The position numbers and the translations under genes are program-made. The notes under the pieces are model-generated. The model ran no database searches. It was given only the letters and a program-made list of their open reading frames with translations, and was not told the origin of the DNA. Below, piece after piece: positions 34,260 to 42,666 of a stretch of DNA of 64,000 nucleotides; the first letter of the stretch is position 1; each line of letters starts with the position of its first letter. This stretch comes from Pseudomonas frederiksbergensis (GTDB taxonomy: Bacteria; Pseudomonadota; Gammaproteobacteria; Pseudomonadales; Pseudomonadaceae), in NCBI RefSeq assembly GCF_003732665.1, contig NZ_MOBP01000001.1, positions 539,466 through 603,465 on the forward strand, in the 5' to 3' direction.

Positions 34260-35192
34260 TTACAGCGTTTGGCTCAGGCTTTCGAGGAGGTCCTTCAGAG
34301 CCGAGCGTTCGGCAGCCGTGCCACTTTTGCTGACTTGCGCGATTTGTCGCTCGATTTGCAGCAACGAAGCAGGCACCTCCGGCAAATTCAAATGCTCCGG
34401 CAGGATCTCATCCCCGGTGCTGACCAGCAGCGCAAAGTGAATGACGTTCTCCAGCTCCCGGGTATTGCCCGGCCAGCTATGGGCCTCCAGCACCTGTTGC
34501 GCGGCTTCGCTGATCAGCGGCACTGGAAGGTCCAGGCGTTGGCTGTAGATGCCCAGGAAGTACTCAGCCAGAGACAGGATGTCCCCCACTCGCTCGCGCA
34601 GCGCCGGCAATTCGAGCTGACCTTCGCTGAGGTAGTGATAAAGCCGTTCATGGAATTTCCCGGCCGCCACCGCTTGGGCCAGGTCGATGCTGGTGGCGGC
34701 GACCAGGCGCACGTCCACCGGGCTCGGCTGGTGTGCGCCGACGCGGGTGACTTCGTGGTTTTCCAGCGCCGAGAGCAATTTGATCTGGATCGGCAACGGC
34801 AAGTCGCCAATCTCATCCAGGTACAGCGTTCCGCCATTCGCCGAGCCGAACCAACCGGCGCGACTGCTGGCCGAGCCGGTGTAGCTGCCAGCGGCATAAC
34901 CGAACAATTCGGCATCGGCATAGGTCGGGCTGATCGCGCCGCAATTGACCGACACGAACAAGCCACCGCGATCACTGGCGCGGTGGATGTGCCGTGCGAG
35001 CAATTCCTTGCCGCTGCCGGTTTCACCACGAATCAATACTGAAATGGCGCGTGGCGCCAGTTGCTCCAATTCCTGGCGCAACTGCCGCGAGCGTGGATCG
35101 ACGAACACCAGCGCTTTGGCACGGATGCTCAGGGGGCTTTTTTCGGCGTCGGGGAAGGTCAGCAGCGGCTGACCGAAGGCTTCAAAACTCAT
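34260..35192 (-). CDS. sfnR: Sigma-54-dependent activator, SfnR-like, apparently without a DNA-binding domain
   Basis: A 310-residue AAA+ enhancer-binding protein without a receiver domain. Walker A is GETGSGKE (about residues 56-63), the sigma-54 loop reads GSYTGS in place of GAFTGA, Walker B is GTLYLDEIGDLPL, and WPGNTRELENVIH is intact. After the C-terminal lid (near residue 265) only about 45 residues remain, and I cannot see a Fis-type helix-turn-helix. The position in the sulfur region and the lack of a sensor domain point to SfnR, the regulator of dimethyl sulfone use. The stop is followed by a REP-like remnant (AGCTCCCACAGGGG), so a lost C-terminus is possible. Confidence 0.75.
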   Translation of the reverse strand: MSFEAFGQPLLTFPDAEKSPLSIRAKALVFVDPRSRQLRQELEQLAPRAISVLIRGETGSGKELLARHIHRASDRGGLFVSVNCGAISPTYADAELFGYAAGSYTGSASSRAGWFGSANGGTLYLDEIGDLPLPIQIKLLSALENHEVTRVGAHQPSPVDVRLVAATSIDLAQAVAAGKFHERLYHYLSEGQLELPALRERVGDILSLAEYFLGIYSQRLDLPVPLISEAAQQVLEAHSWPGNTRELENVIHFALLVSTGDEILPEHLNLPEVPASLLQIERQIAQVSKSGTAAERSALKDLLESLSQTL

Positions 35193-35245
35193 GGCAGACT
35201 CCCGCCCAAAACCGCCGGGAGACGGGGGCGTTGAAAAAATAGAAA

Positions 35246-35827
35246 TCAGGCGCGGCGCAGGGCGTGATGCTCCATGCGGTTTTGCAGGCGATAGAGATAG
35301 GCAAAACCCTGCTCCCAACGCTGGTGACCGGATTTGACGTTGATATGCCCGGCACCTGCCAGGATGCCCGCCTCGGCGCCCCAGTTGCGCGCCAGTTCCA
35401 GCGCACGGGGTGCACTGACGGCGCTGTCGTTGTCGGAGCTGACGACCTGGCTCGGGAATGGCAGCAACGTGGTCGGAATCGGTGCGAAGTTACGCAGGGC
35501 CGGCGAGCAGGCCGGGCGTTCGACGTCGGCGGGCGCGACCAGCAAAGCCCCACGCACCTGACGCAAAAATTGCACGGGCGCCGTGGCGGCCCAATGGGCG
35601 ACAGTGATGCAACCCAGGCTGTGGGCGATCAGAATCACCGGCGTGCTGTCGGCAGCAATCGCCTCGGCCAGCGCCGCGACCCAGTCTTCACGGCGCGGCG
35701 TCAGCCAATCGGCCTGCTCTACTCGCGCACTGTTTGGCAGGCTGTTCTGCCAATGTGTTTGCCAATGATCTTCTGGCGATCCTTGCCAGCCCGGCACAAT
35801 CAGGTAGCGAATTGATTCGTTGCGCAT
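35246..35827 (-). CDS. Small alpha/beta hydrolase, RBBP9/YdeN family
   Basis: A 193-residue cytoplasmic protein. N-terminal LIVPGWQGSPEDHWQTHWQN, nucleophile elbow LIAHSLGCITVAHW (serine near residue 73) and the C-terminal GAGHINVKSGHQRWEQGFAY with the catalytic histidine define the RBBP9/YdeN serine-hydrolase family. The acid is probably D133 in VVSSDNDSAVS. Substrate unknown. Start at 35827 follows AGGAG. It lies 53 bp upstream of sfnR in the same direction and is probably cotranscribed with it. Confidence 0.85.
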   Translation of the reverse strand: MRNESIRYLIVPGWQGSPEDHWQTHWQNSLPNSARVEQADWLTPRREDWVAALAEAIAADSTPVILIAHSLGCITVAHWAATAPVQFLRQVRGALLVAPADVERPACSPALRNFAPIPTTLLPFPSQVVSSDNDSAVSAPRALELARNWGAEAGILAGAGHINVKSGHQRWEQGFAYLYRLQNRMEHHALRRA

Positions 35828-35940
35828 GGGGGAGCTCTCCTGCTGCGTGTCTGTTCCTGATCGAGTATAGGGACGAGAGTTATATTCGTTAAGGAATAAG
35901 AAGCTATTTATTAAGACCTTAATTGAATATAGAGACGATC

Positions 35941-36036
35941 CCTTGTGGGAGCGGGCTTGCTCGCGAAAGCGGTGGATCAGACAACATTGATAGTGACTGA
36001 CATACCGCATTCGCGAGCAAGCCCGCTCCCACAGGG
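35941..36036. repeat. REPIN
   Basis: CTTGTGGGAGCGGGCTTGCT arm and inverse AGCAAGCCCGCTCCCACAGG. Lies between the exbD end and the hydrolase start. Confidence 0.86.
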
Positions 36037-36064
36037 TTTGGCGGGGTGGTATCTTTCGCGGAAT

Positions 36065-36104
36065 AAAAAAAGGGCCGCACCCTGCCAAGGAGACGGCCCC
36101 GGAA
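36065..36104 (-). terminator. Rho-independent terminator of tonB-exbB-exbD
   Basis: On the minus strand, GGGGCCGT ... GCGGCCC is followed by seven T. It lies 14 bases past the exbD stop codon. Confidence 0.75.
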
Positions 36105-36117
36105 AACTTGAAATCTG

Positions 36118-36519
36118 TTAACGCGCGGTAATCACCGACAACTTGGTAATCCCCGCCCGCTCGATCGACGCCATGGCCCGCGCCACTTCGCCGTAGTTCA
36201 CCCCGTCATCGGCCTGCAATTGCACGCGCACTTCCGGGTCTTTGGCCTTCGCCGATTTCAGGTTGAACTCCAGCAAGTCCGGCTGGATTTCATCCTTGTT
36301 GATAAACAACTTGCCCGCGCCGTCGATGCTCACCACCAGCGGGTCTTTCTGCTCCACCGGGGCCACGGCCTCGGTCTTGGGCAGGTTGATCGGGATCGCG
36401 TTGGTCAGCAGCGGTGCGGTGACGATAAACACCACCAGCAGCACTAGCATCACATCCACCAGCGGCGTCACGTTGATCTCGCTCAGCACCTCATCGCTGT
36501 CTTGCGTGGAGAAGGCCAT
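36118..36519 (-). CDS. exbD: ExbD biopolymer transport protein
   Basis: A 133-residue inner-membrane protein with one N-terminal helix (residues about 17-38) holding the essential aspartate in INVTPLVDVMLVLLVVFIVT. The periplasmic part has VQLQADDGVNYGEVARAMAS. It energises TonB with ExbB using the proton gradient. Last gene of the operon; a terminator follows. Confidence 0.92.
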   Translation of the reverse strand: MAFSTQDSDEVLSEINVTPLVDVMLVLLVVFIVTAPLLTNAIPINLPKTEAVAPVEQKDPLVVSIDGAGKLFINKDEIQPDLLEFNLKSAKAKDPEVRVQLQADDGVNYGEVARAMASIERAGITKLSVITAR

Positions 36520-36520
36520 A

Positions 36521-37246
36521 TCAGGACGCCTCCTTCACTTTCTGCGCGCCGCCCTGGGCGACTACTTTGTGCGAGGTCGGGTGAATCAACAGGCGGAACG
36601 AACTCTTCTGCGCCAGGCTGTAGAAGTCATGGGCGAAGTCATCCAGGTCCGCCGCCGTCAGTTTCAAACGACGCAAAAAGTAGTTGTAAACCAGCACCGC
36701 CGGCACCGCGACGGCGATACCCACACCGGTCGCAACCAGCGCTGCACCAATCGGCCCGGCGACTGTTTCGAGGCTCGCCGAACCCGCCGCGCTGATGCCT
36801 TTCAACGCTTCCATGATTCCCCACACCGTGCCGAACAAACCAATGAACGGCGAGGTGCTGCCGATACTCGCAACCACCGCCAGCCCGGTTTCCAGCGAAC
36901 GACGCTCGCGGACGATCTGCTGACGCAAGGCACGCTCCAGACGATCCTGATGGTTGATCGCCTGGCTCAAATCATTCGTGGCCGGCGCCTCACCAACCTG
37001 GATCGCCGCATAACCGGCCTGGGCCACGCGGGCCGCAGCACCCGGTTGGGTCTCGCTCAACTCCGCCGCCGAATCAAGACTCGACGCCGCCCAGAACTGT
37101 TTATGAAACTTGCGATCCTGGGCTTTCAGGCGACCGAACTGCACGCCCTTGAGCAATGCCAAACCCCAGGTGGCAACGGAAAACACCACCAGCAGCCAAA
37201 TCACCGCGCTTTCGATGGATTCAAGTGGAGAGGCCAGTAACGTCAT
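36521..37246 (-). CDS. exbB: ExbB/TolQ-family proton channel
   Basis: A 241-residue protein with three helices (about residues 12-32, 110-135, 150-180). The MotA/TolQ/ExbB signature SPFIGLFGTVWGIMEALKGI is intact. It ends one base before exbD. TonB-ExbB-ExbD in one operon beside a TonB receptor suggests a dedicated energiser. Confidence 0.92.
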   Translation of the reverse strand: MTLLASPLESIESAVIWLLVVFSVATWGLALLKGVQFGRLKAQDRKFHKQFWAASSLDSAAELSETQPGAAARVAQAGYAAIQVGEAPATNDLSQAINHQDRLERALRQQIVRERRSLETGLAVVASIGSTSPFIGLFGTVWGIMEALKGISAAGSASLETVAGPIGAALVATGVGIAVAVPAVLVYNYFLRRLKLTAADLDDFAHDFYSLAQKSSFRLLIHPTSHKVVAQGGAQKVKEAS

Positions 37247-37291
37247 GATGTATTCCCTCGTGTAAATTTTTTGCGCGAAATTGGTTTCGGT

Positions 37292-38107
37292 TTAATGAAT
37301 CTTGAAATCGATGGGCACGCTGACCCAACCATCCTGGGCGACATCACCTTGCTTGGCCGGCACGAAACTCCAACGTTTCACCGCGTTGAGCGCGGCCTCG
37401 TCGAGCTGATCGCGACCACTGCTTTTCTGAATCTGGATCTCACCCGGCTTGCCGTTGGCGAGTACATGCACCCGCAACAACACCGTGCCTTCCCAACCGC
37501 GACGCTGGGCCAGGGACGGGTATTCCGGCGCCGGGTTCTTCAGGTACGCGGCGTTGGCCGAGGCCGGAGTCACCGGTGCAGGCGCTGGTGGCGCGGGCGG
37601 TGCTGGAGCGGCGACCGGCGCTGTCGGTTGTGGCGGCGCCGGTGGCTGTTCAACGGCTTTAGGTGCCGGCTTCGGTACAGGTTTGGCGACCGGTTTTGGT
37701 TTAGGAATCGGTTTGGGTGGTGGCGGCTTCACGGCCAGTTCGTCTTCCACCGGCGGCGGAGGCTCGACCACCTGTTGAACCGGTGGAGGTGGCGGCGGTG
37801 GCGGCTCGACCACGGGTGGCGCCGGGCGCGAGAACTCGATGGTCATCGGCGGAATTTCCGGCGGCACGATCGGCAGTTCTTTGATCGGTTGCTGGTTGAC
37901 CCAATAGATCACCGCGCCATGCACCAGCAACGCCAGCACGCCGAGCAGGATCGCCTCGCGCCGGCTCAGGATGCCCTTGGGCGCCCGCTGCAAACGCAAC
38001 TGACCCAACGGCACGCGATGCACCCGGCCGAGGTCGACCAACTCGCCACTCGGCGCCTGGCGCCAGAGCACCTCTTGTGCGCCGGCGGCGGTCTGGACAT
38101 TGCCCAT
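37292..38107 (-). CDS. tonB: TonB energy transducer
   Basis: A 271-residue protein with an unusually long cytoplasmic N-terminus (about 48 residues, seen in several Pseudomonas TonB proteins), a helix ILLGVLALLVHGAVIYWV, a long Pro/Lys/Glu-rich rod (residues about 80-185) and the C-terminal TonB domain (EYPSLAQRRGWEGTVLLRVH). It links ExbBD to outer-membrane receptors. First gene of the operon. This is a TonB2-like paralogue rather than necessarily the main iron TonB. Confidence 0.92.
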   Translation of the reverse strand: MGNVQTAAGAQEVLWRQAPSGELVDLGRVHRVPLGQLRLQRAPKGILSRREAILLGVLALLVHGAVIYWVNQQPIKELPIVPPEIPPMTIEFSRPAPPVVEPPPPPPPPVQQVVEPPPPVEDELAVKPPPPKPIPKPKPVAKPVPKPAPKAVEQPPAPPQPTAPVAAPAPPAPPAPAPVTPASANAAYLKNPAPEYPSLAQRRGWEGTVLLRVHVLANGKPGEIQIQKSSGRDQLDEAALNAVKRWSFVPAKQGDVAQDGWVSVPIDFKIH

Positions 38108-38425
38108 TGATTAACTCCCTGCGGTCTCTTTGCGATCTCTACAAAAAACGCGACACACCCGCACTGAATCCCCCGCGAGGCGTATCGACAGGCCAATCAT
38201 TGGGCCAGACGCTTATCTCTTAAAGTAATCTTTGAAGTTATGGATAGATCCAGATCGAATATGAAAAGTAGTCAAATTCGTCAAAGCCACGCCGTACAAG
38301 GCTTACAGCGGAGCGTCGGGAAAACGATGCTTTTCAAGCATTGAAAGTATTCTCGGAAAGCATCGATTTATGAGGAAAGTAGTAGGCATTACAACTAACT
38401 ACAGCGTATATCGCCCACAAACAAA
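38108..38425. other. Intergenic region upstream of tonB
   Basis: About 320 bp with no convincing gene and no Fur-box-like sequence I could recognise. AT-rich patches near 38215-38260 and 38340-38380 may hold promoters for tonB. The far end is the terminator of the small protein gene. Confidence 0.5.
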
Positions 38426-38460
38426 AACAGGCTGATGCATGTTCAATGCATCAGCCTGTT
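38426..38460 (-). terminator. Rho-independent terminator (15-bp perfect stem)
   Basis: Arms AACAGGCTGATGCAT and ATGCATCAGCCTGTT around GTTCA. Read on the minus strand it is followed by a TTTTTGTTTG run and serves the gene ending at 38479. Confidence 0.85.
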
Positions 38461-38478
38461 GTTCGTTACAGCAATGTT

Positions 38479-38805
38479 TTATTGCTTGAGGAATTCACCC
38501 CCCAACGTCACGACATCACCATCGAAGTTAGTGCGCGAGCCCGCGGCCCGTAGTCGGGAATAATTGTGATCCGGCGAGAACAGTGTCCAGGCTTGATAAC
38601 CGGTGCCGTCATTCAGCCCGGTGAGGGTGATGATGGTCGGTTGGCCGGTGCTGTTCTGGAAGTGATAGTGCCCATAAGCGACATCGTAGTTCACCCCGCC
38701 CTGGCTCAGCTTGCCGCTGAAGGTGCCATTCGAGTCATTACCATCGGTAATGACCAGTTTGGCGCCAGAGTTCGAGTTTACGTAAGTACCATTAATGCTC
38801 GACAT
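38479..38805 (-). CDS. Small beta-rich protein, possibly avidin/calycin-like
   Basis: A 108-residue protein starting MSSINGTYVNSNSGAKLVIT with an AAGGAAG ribosome site. There is no signal peptide. Alternating strands (NGTFSGKLSQGG; VAYGHYHFQNSTGQPTIITL; YQAWTLFSPDHN; GDVVTLGGEFLKQ) suggest a small beta barrel. The GTY-N...-G opening and the overall strand spacing weakly recall avidin, but the biotin-stacking tryptophans are absent. It has its own strong terminator and lies between tonB and a TonB receptor. I do not know its function. Confidence 0.6.
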   Translation of the reverse strand: MSSINGTYVNSNSGAKLVITDGNDSNGTFSGKLSQGGVNYDVAYGHYHFQNSTGQPTIITLTGLNDGTGYQAWTLFSPDHNYSRLRAAGSRTNFDGDVVTLGGEFLKQ

Positions 38806-39016
38806 GGTTCGACTTCCTTTATCTATTAAATAAGTGTCTTCCGATGAGAGCAAGTTTCCTCCTGGAAACTCACGAAACTGAGCATGGTTCGACAATCGTT
38901 TGTTGTCCACGGCAAAACACACTTATTGTTCGACAAAAATGCGATATCAACTATGCAGAGTCTTTATAAGTTATTCCGAAAAATTCAAACGTTACTTCCA
39001 TGAAGACTAAGCCGGC

Positions 39017-41368
39017 TCAGAAGTCATAGCGACCGGTCAGCCCCAAAGTCCGAGGCGTGCCCAGCAAGCCTTCATAACCGCCGTTACCACCGGTCCACAG
39101 CGTCGTGTAGTAGGTTTTATCGAACGCGTTTTTCAGCCACAGCGATACATCCCACTGCCCCTGATTGAAGTCGCCGCGCAGGCCTGTGGATAAGTTGACC
39201 ACGGCATAACTCGGGATCTGCCCGTAGTCGGAATCCTCCACCGTACCCACGGCTTTGGAGCGGAACGCGTAGCTGGCGGTGACGTACTCTTCGAAGCCGT
39301 TGCTCAGGTTCCATTTGTATTCGCCGTTGGCGTTGCCGATCCATTTCGAGGCGCCGACCACTTGGTGGCCGCTGAGGTCGCAAGAGGCCGGGGCGCCGGG
39401 CTGCAAACTGACTTCCGGCGGGCACGGTGCATCTTTATAGGAGAGGTAGCTGACGTCGTTGAAGGAGCCGTTGAGGTTGAGGGTCAGGCCGCGCAACGGG
39501 ATGATCGTGCTTTCGACTTCCACGCCGCGAGAGCGCACGGAGCCGGCGTTGGTCAGGTATTGCACGCGGTTGACGTCGTCGTAGGCGTTGGTCTGGTAGG
39601 CGTTGACCTGGGTCCAGAACAGGTTGGCGTTAAGTTGCAGGCGCTTGTCCCACAGGGTGCTTTTGAAACCGAGTTCGGCGTTGTTGGCGCGCTCGGTGCC
39701 GATCAGCAACGAGTCAGCGCCTGCGGTGGGTGCGGAACCGACCACGAGGTTTACGCCGCCGGATTTTTCGCCGTGGGACAGGGTCGCGTACCCGAGCAAG
39801 TCATCGGTGAAGCGGTAGCTCAGGTTCAGCAAGCCTGAAGGGCTGGAGCTGTACTGATTCAAATCCCCGGAGTCATAAGCCCCGGCGCGACCGCGTCTGG
39901 CGGTGGCCGCCGCGCCCGTCACCGCCGCGCCGCCGAGTGGCGCATCTCGCGTCACCCATGCGTTTTTCTCTTCATAGGTGCCACGCACCCCGGCGGTGAA
40001 GTCCAGCCGTGGAGTGAGGTGCCAAGTGCCTTGGGCGAACAGCGCAAAACTGTTGGTTTCGATATGGCCGTTGCCGACGCTATCGACGTTGGCCAGCGCA
40101 CCACGGGGCGTGCCGTTCCAGATGTCCGCTTGCGGGCCGTAATAGGCGAAGGATTTGTTGTCCAGGTCCGAGCCGAAGTAGTAGGCGCCGAGCACGTAAT
40201 CGAAGAATTCCCCCTTGGGCGACGCCAGACGAAACTCTTGCGAGTACTGCTTATCTTCCACCGAGACCCCGGCGTTGTAGCTCGCCGGCACGTTCAGGCC
40301 ATCGTCGTTGCGCGGGGTGAAATTCCACCAGCGATAGGCGCTGATCGAGGTCAGGGTGAAGTCGCTCGGCAAGGTCCAGTTGGCCTCCACCGACGTACCG
40401 CCCTGATGCACGGTGACGTGTTGATCGTTGTCGAGGTTGACCTTGCGGTGGGAGCCATTGACCAGCGTCGCCCCCGCCGCAGCGGCCCGAGATTCGTAGA
40501 GATTGACGCCATTGATGGTCGGCCCGGTGTTGTACAGCACACGGGTGCCGGCGCTGGAATCCTCTTCGTTGTAATCACCGATCCAGCGCAGGTTGAACGA
40601 CTCGTTGGGCTTGAACAACAACTGCCCACGCAAGCCCTCGCGAGAACCGCCGTTCAACTCATGGCCGTTGAACTCGTTCTTGATGTCACCATCGCTGCGG
40701 CTGCGATACGCGGAAAAACGCCCGGCGAGTTCGTCGTTCAACGGCCCGGAAATCGTGCCCTTGGTCTGGAAGTAACCGTCCTCGCCCACCGAGGTTTCGA
40801 TGCTGCGCTCCGGGGTAAACGACGGCGCGCGGGTGTTGATGTTGATCACCCCGGCGGTGGTGTTTTTGCCGAACAACGTGCCTTGCGGACCGCGCAGGAC
40901 TTCGAGCTGTTCGATGTCCATCAAGTCGAACACCGCCATGCCCGGCCGCCCGAGGTAAACGTTGTCGATGTAGAGCCCGACGCTGCCTTCCAAACCGTCA
41001 CTGGCCGGATTGTTACCGAGGCCACGAATCGACACGCTGGACTGACGTGCATGCATGTAGGCGACGTTGACGCTGGGCACCAGTTGCTGCAAATCCTGGA
41101 TGCGATAGACCCGCTGGGTTTCCAGGGCCTGGCCGCTGACCACGCTCATCGGCGTCGGCACGTCTTGCGAACTTTCTTCGCGACGGCGGGTGGTGACGGT
41201 CACGGTTTCCAGTTGCGAACTGTCAGCGGTGGTTTTGCCAGCGGGCGCCGCTTCCGGCGTCGTGCTGTCAGCCGCATAAGCCTGGGCACTCCCCGCCAGC
41301 AACAGGGCCAGGGGCAGGCGTTTGAGCCGTCGGGGCGAGAGGGGCGAGGCAAGGTTCAACGGACTCAT
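39017..41368 (-). CDS. TonB-dependent outer-membrane receptor (sulfur-region)
   Basis: A 783-residue receptor. A signal peptide ends near residue 32 (QAYA|ADS), a TonB-box-like ETVTVTTRRREE follows, and the plug contains VSIRGLGNN and LRGPQGTLFGKNTTAGVINI. The barrel ends with TLGLTGRYDF and the terminal phenylalanine. Start 41368 has AGGAG 8 bases upstream. It is divergent from a LysR regulator whose paralogue adjoins atsK, and lies near tonB-exbB-exbD and the ats genes; this layout recalls the PA0191-PA0199 region of P. aeruginosa. Uptake of a sulfate ester or other bulky organosulfur ligand is a reasonable inference. Confidence 0.92.
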   Translation of the reverse strand: MSPLNLASPLSPRRLKRLPLALLLAGSAQAYAADSTTPEAAPAGKTTADSSQLETVTVTTRRREESSQDVPTPMSVVSGQALETQRVYRIQDLQQLVPSVNVAYMHARQSSVSIRGLGNNPASDGLEGSVGLYIDNVYLGRPGMAVFDLMDIEQLEVLRGPQGTLFGKNTTAGVININTRAPSFTPERSIETSVGEDGYFQTKGTISGPLNDELAGRFSAYRSRSDGDIKNEFNGHELNGGSREGLRGQLLFKPNESFNLRWIGDYNEEDSSAGTRVLYNTGPTINGVNLYESRAAAAGATLVNGSHRKVNLDNDQHVTVHQGGTSVEANWTLPSDFTLTSISAYRWWNFTPRNDDGLNVPASYNAGVSVEDKQYSQEFRLASPKGEFFDYVLGAYYFGSDLDNKSFAYYGPQADIWNGTPRGALANVDSVGNGHIETNSFALFAQGTWHLTPRLDFTAGVRGTYEEKNAWVTRDAPLGGAAVTGAAATARRGRAGAYDSGDLNQYSSSPSGLLNLSYRFTDDLLGYATLSHGEKSGGVNLVVGSAPTAGADSLLIGTERANNAELGFKSTLWDKRLQLNANLFWTQVNAYQTNAYDDVNRVQYLTNAGSVRSRGVEVESTIIPLRGLTLNLNGSFNDVSYLSYKDAPCPPEVSLQPGAPASCDLSGHQVVGASKWIGNANGEYKWNLSNGFEEYVTASYAFRSKAVGTVEDSDYGQIPSYAVVNLSTGLRGDFNQGQWDVSLWLKNAFDKTYYTTLWTGGNGGYEGLLGTPRTLGLTGRYDF

Positions 41369-41533
41369 GGGGCGGCTCCTGGTCAAAAAAAACGCAGTGA
41401 CATTCAACAATGCATATTCTTTTAAGTTATTTTTTTATGTTTTTACAAAGATTTACTGCATAAGAGATTGCCTTTATAAGGAATCCACCTGATGCATATC
41501 CAATGCATTCGCCCGATATTTTTTATGTGAAAA
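41369..41533. promoter_or_regulatory. Divergent regulatory region with repeated TGCAT motifs
   Basis: ATGCAT-ATCCA-ATGCAT (41492-41508) is a symmetric pair. Further TGCAT motifs lie near 41409, 41457 and 41530. LysR proteins bind partly symmetric sites between divergent genes, so these are candidate operators for the adjacent regulator. The region is AT-rich overall. Confidence 0.5.
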
Positions 41534-42478
41534 ATGCATATCGATTTGCGCCAACTCCGCCACTTCATCGCCCTCGCCGACCAGCGCAGCTTTGTCGCGG
41601 GCGCCTTGGCGGTGAACCTCTCGCAATCGGCCTTCAGCCGCAGCATCCAGGCCCTGGAACACAGCGTCGGTTGTCAGTTGGTGGATCGCGGACGCAAGGA
41701 CCTGGCGCCGACCAAACAGGGCCAGGTGTTGCTCGAACATGCGCGACGGTTGGTCAGCGGCGCGCAGCAGATGGCCAACGAGATCAGCCAGTTCAACGGT
41801 CTGGAGGCTGGCGAGTTGCGCTTCGGCTGTGGCCCGGCGCCCGCGGCGGGGTTGATCCCGCGAGCCATCGGCAGTTTTATCGGGCGCTATCCGAAAGCGC
41901 GAGTGCAGTTCCAGGTGGACGATTGGCAGAGCCTGAGCAAGCGCCTGCTGAGCGAGGAGTTCGAATTCTTCGTCGCCGACACCCGCTATTTCGAAGCCGA
42001 CCCGGACTACCTGACTCAACGCCTGCGCCCGCGCAAATGGCATTTCTGCTGTCGTGCCGGGCATCCATTAGCGGGGCGCGAAAGCGTCACTGCTGCAGAG
42101 TTGATGAGCTACCCGATGGCGGTCAGCATTCGCCCGCCGAACCTGCGCAAAGTCATCGTCGACTTGAGCGGCCGCCCGGATTTCACGCCGAATGTGGAAT
42201 GTGAAAACAGCTACAGCCTGCTGAGCGTGGTGATGCGTTCGGATGCCATCGGGATTGTCGGCGCTTATTCAGATGCGCTGCATTTGGCTAAGGGTGAGTT
42301 GGTGTGTTTGAAGATTGATGGGTTGGCGGATGATCTTGAAGAGCTGTACACGCGGTACGGGATCGTCAGCCGCGCCGGGTATCGCTTGTCGCCGTTGGCC
42401 GAGGCGATGATTGCGCAGATCAAGGAGATTGATCAGCGGGATGAGGAGGTGTGTTCGCTCGACAATTTGGCCGTTTGA
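41534..42478 (+). CDS. LysR-family regulator (paralogue 1)
   Basis: A 314-residue LysR-type regulator. The N-terminal winged HTH is MHIDLRQLRHFIALADQRSF to LSQSAFSRSIQALEHSVGCQ; the co-inducer domain begins near residue 90 (GELRFGCGPAPAAGLIPRAI). It is divergent from the TonB receptor and closely related to the regulator at 45486, sharing GELRFGCGPAPA and FEADP. It probably controls the receptor in response to a sulfur compound or cysteine precursor; that is inferred from position. Confidence 0.88.
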   Translation: MHIDLRQLRHFIALADQRSFVAGALAVNLSQSAFSRSIQALEHSVGCQLVDRGRKDLAPTKQGQVLLEHARRLVSGAQQMANEISQFNGLEAGELRFGCGPAPAAGLIPRAIGSFIGRYPKARVQFQVDDWQSLSKRLLSEEFEFFVADTRYFEADPDYLTQRLRPRKWHFCCRAGHPLAGRESVTAAELMSYPMAVSIRPPNLRKVIVDLSGRPDFTPNVECENSYSLLSVVMRSDAIGIVGAYSDALHLAKGELVCLKIDGLADDLEELYTRYGIVSRAGYRLSPLAEAMIAQIKEIDQRDEEVCSLDNLAV

Positions 42479-42487
42479 TCGGACGCC

Positions 42488-42552
42488 TTCGCGAGCAAGC
42501 CCGCTCCCACATTGGAATGCATTCTCCTGTGGAAGCGGGCTTGCCCGCGAAG
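42488..42552. repeat. REP pair
   Basis: CTTCGCGAGCAAGCCCGCTC and the partly diverged inverse GAAGCGGGCTTGCCCGCGAA, a blend of both REP types. Confidence 0.8.
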
Positions 42553-42666
42553 AGGCCAGATCAAACACCGATGCACCCACTGCATAAACCCCATTCCCCA
42601 AATGCACTTGCCTCAACCCCGCCCCACCAGCGAAAACCCTCGCCTGTCTTTTGATCGGTGAACCCC

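Noticed and set aside
38108..38425. Possible Fur box upstream of tonB
   Set aside because: No sequence close to the Fur consensus could be found by eye on either strand.
40019..41425. 468-codon plus-strand frame opposite the second TonB receptor
   Set aside because: Antisense shadow with no recognisable motif; the receptor frame explains the region.
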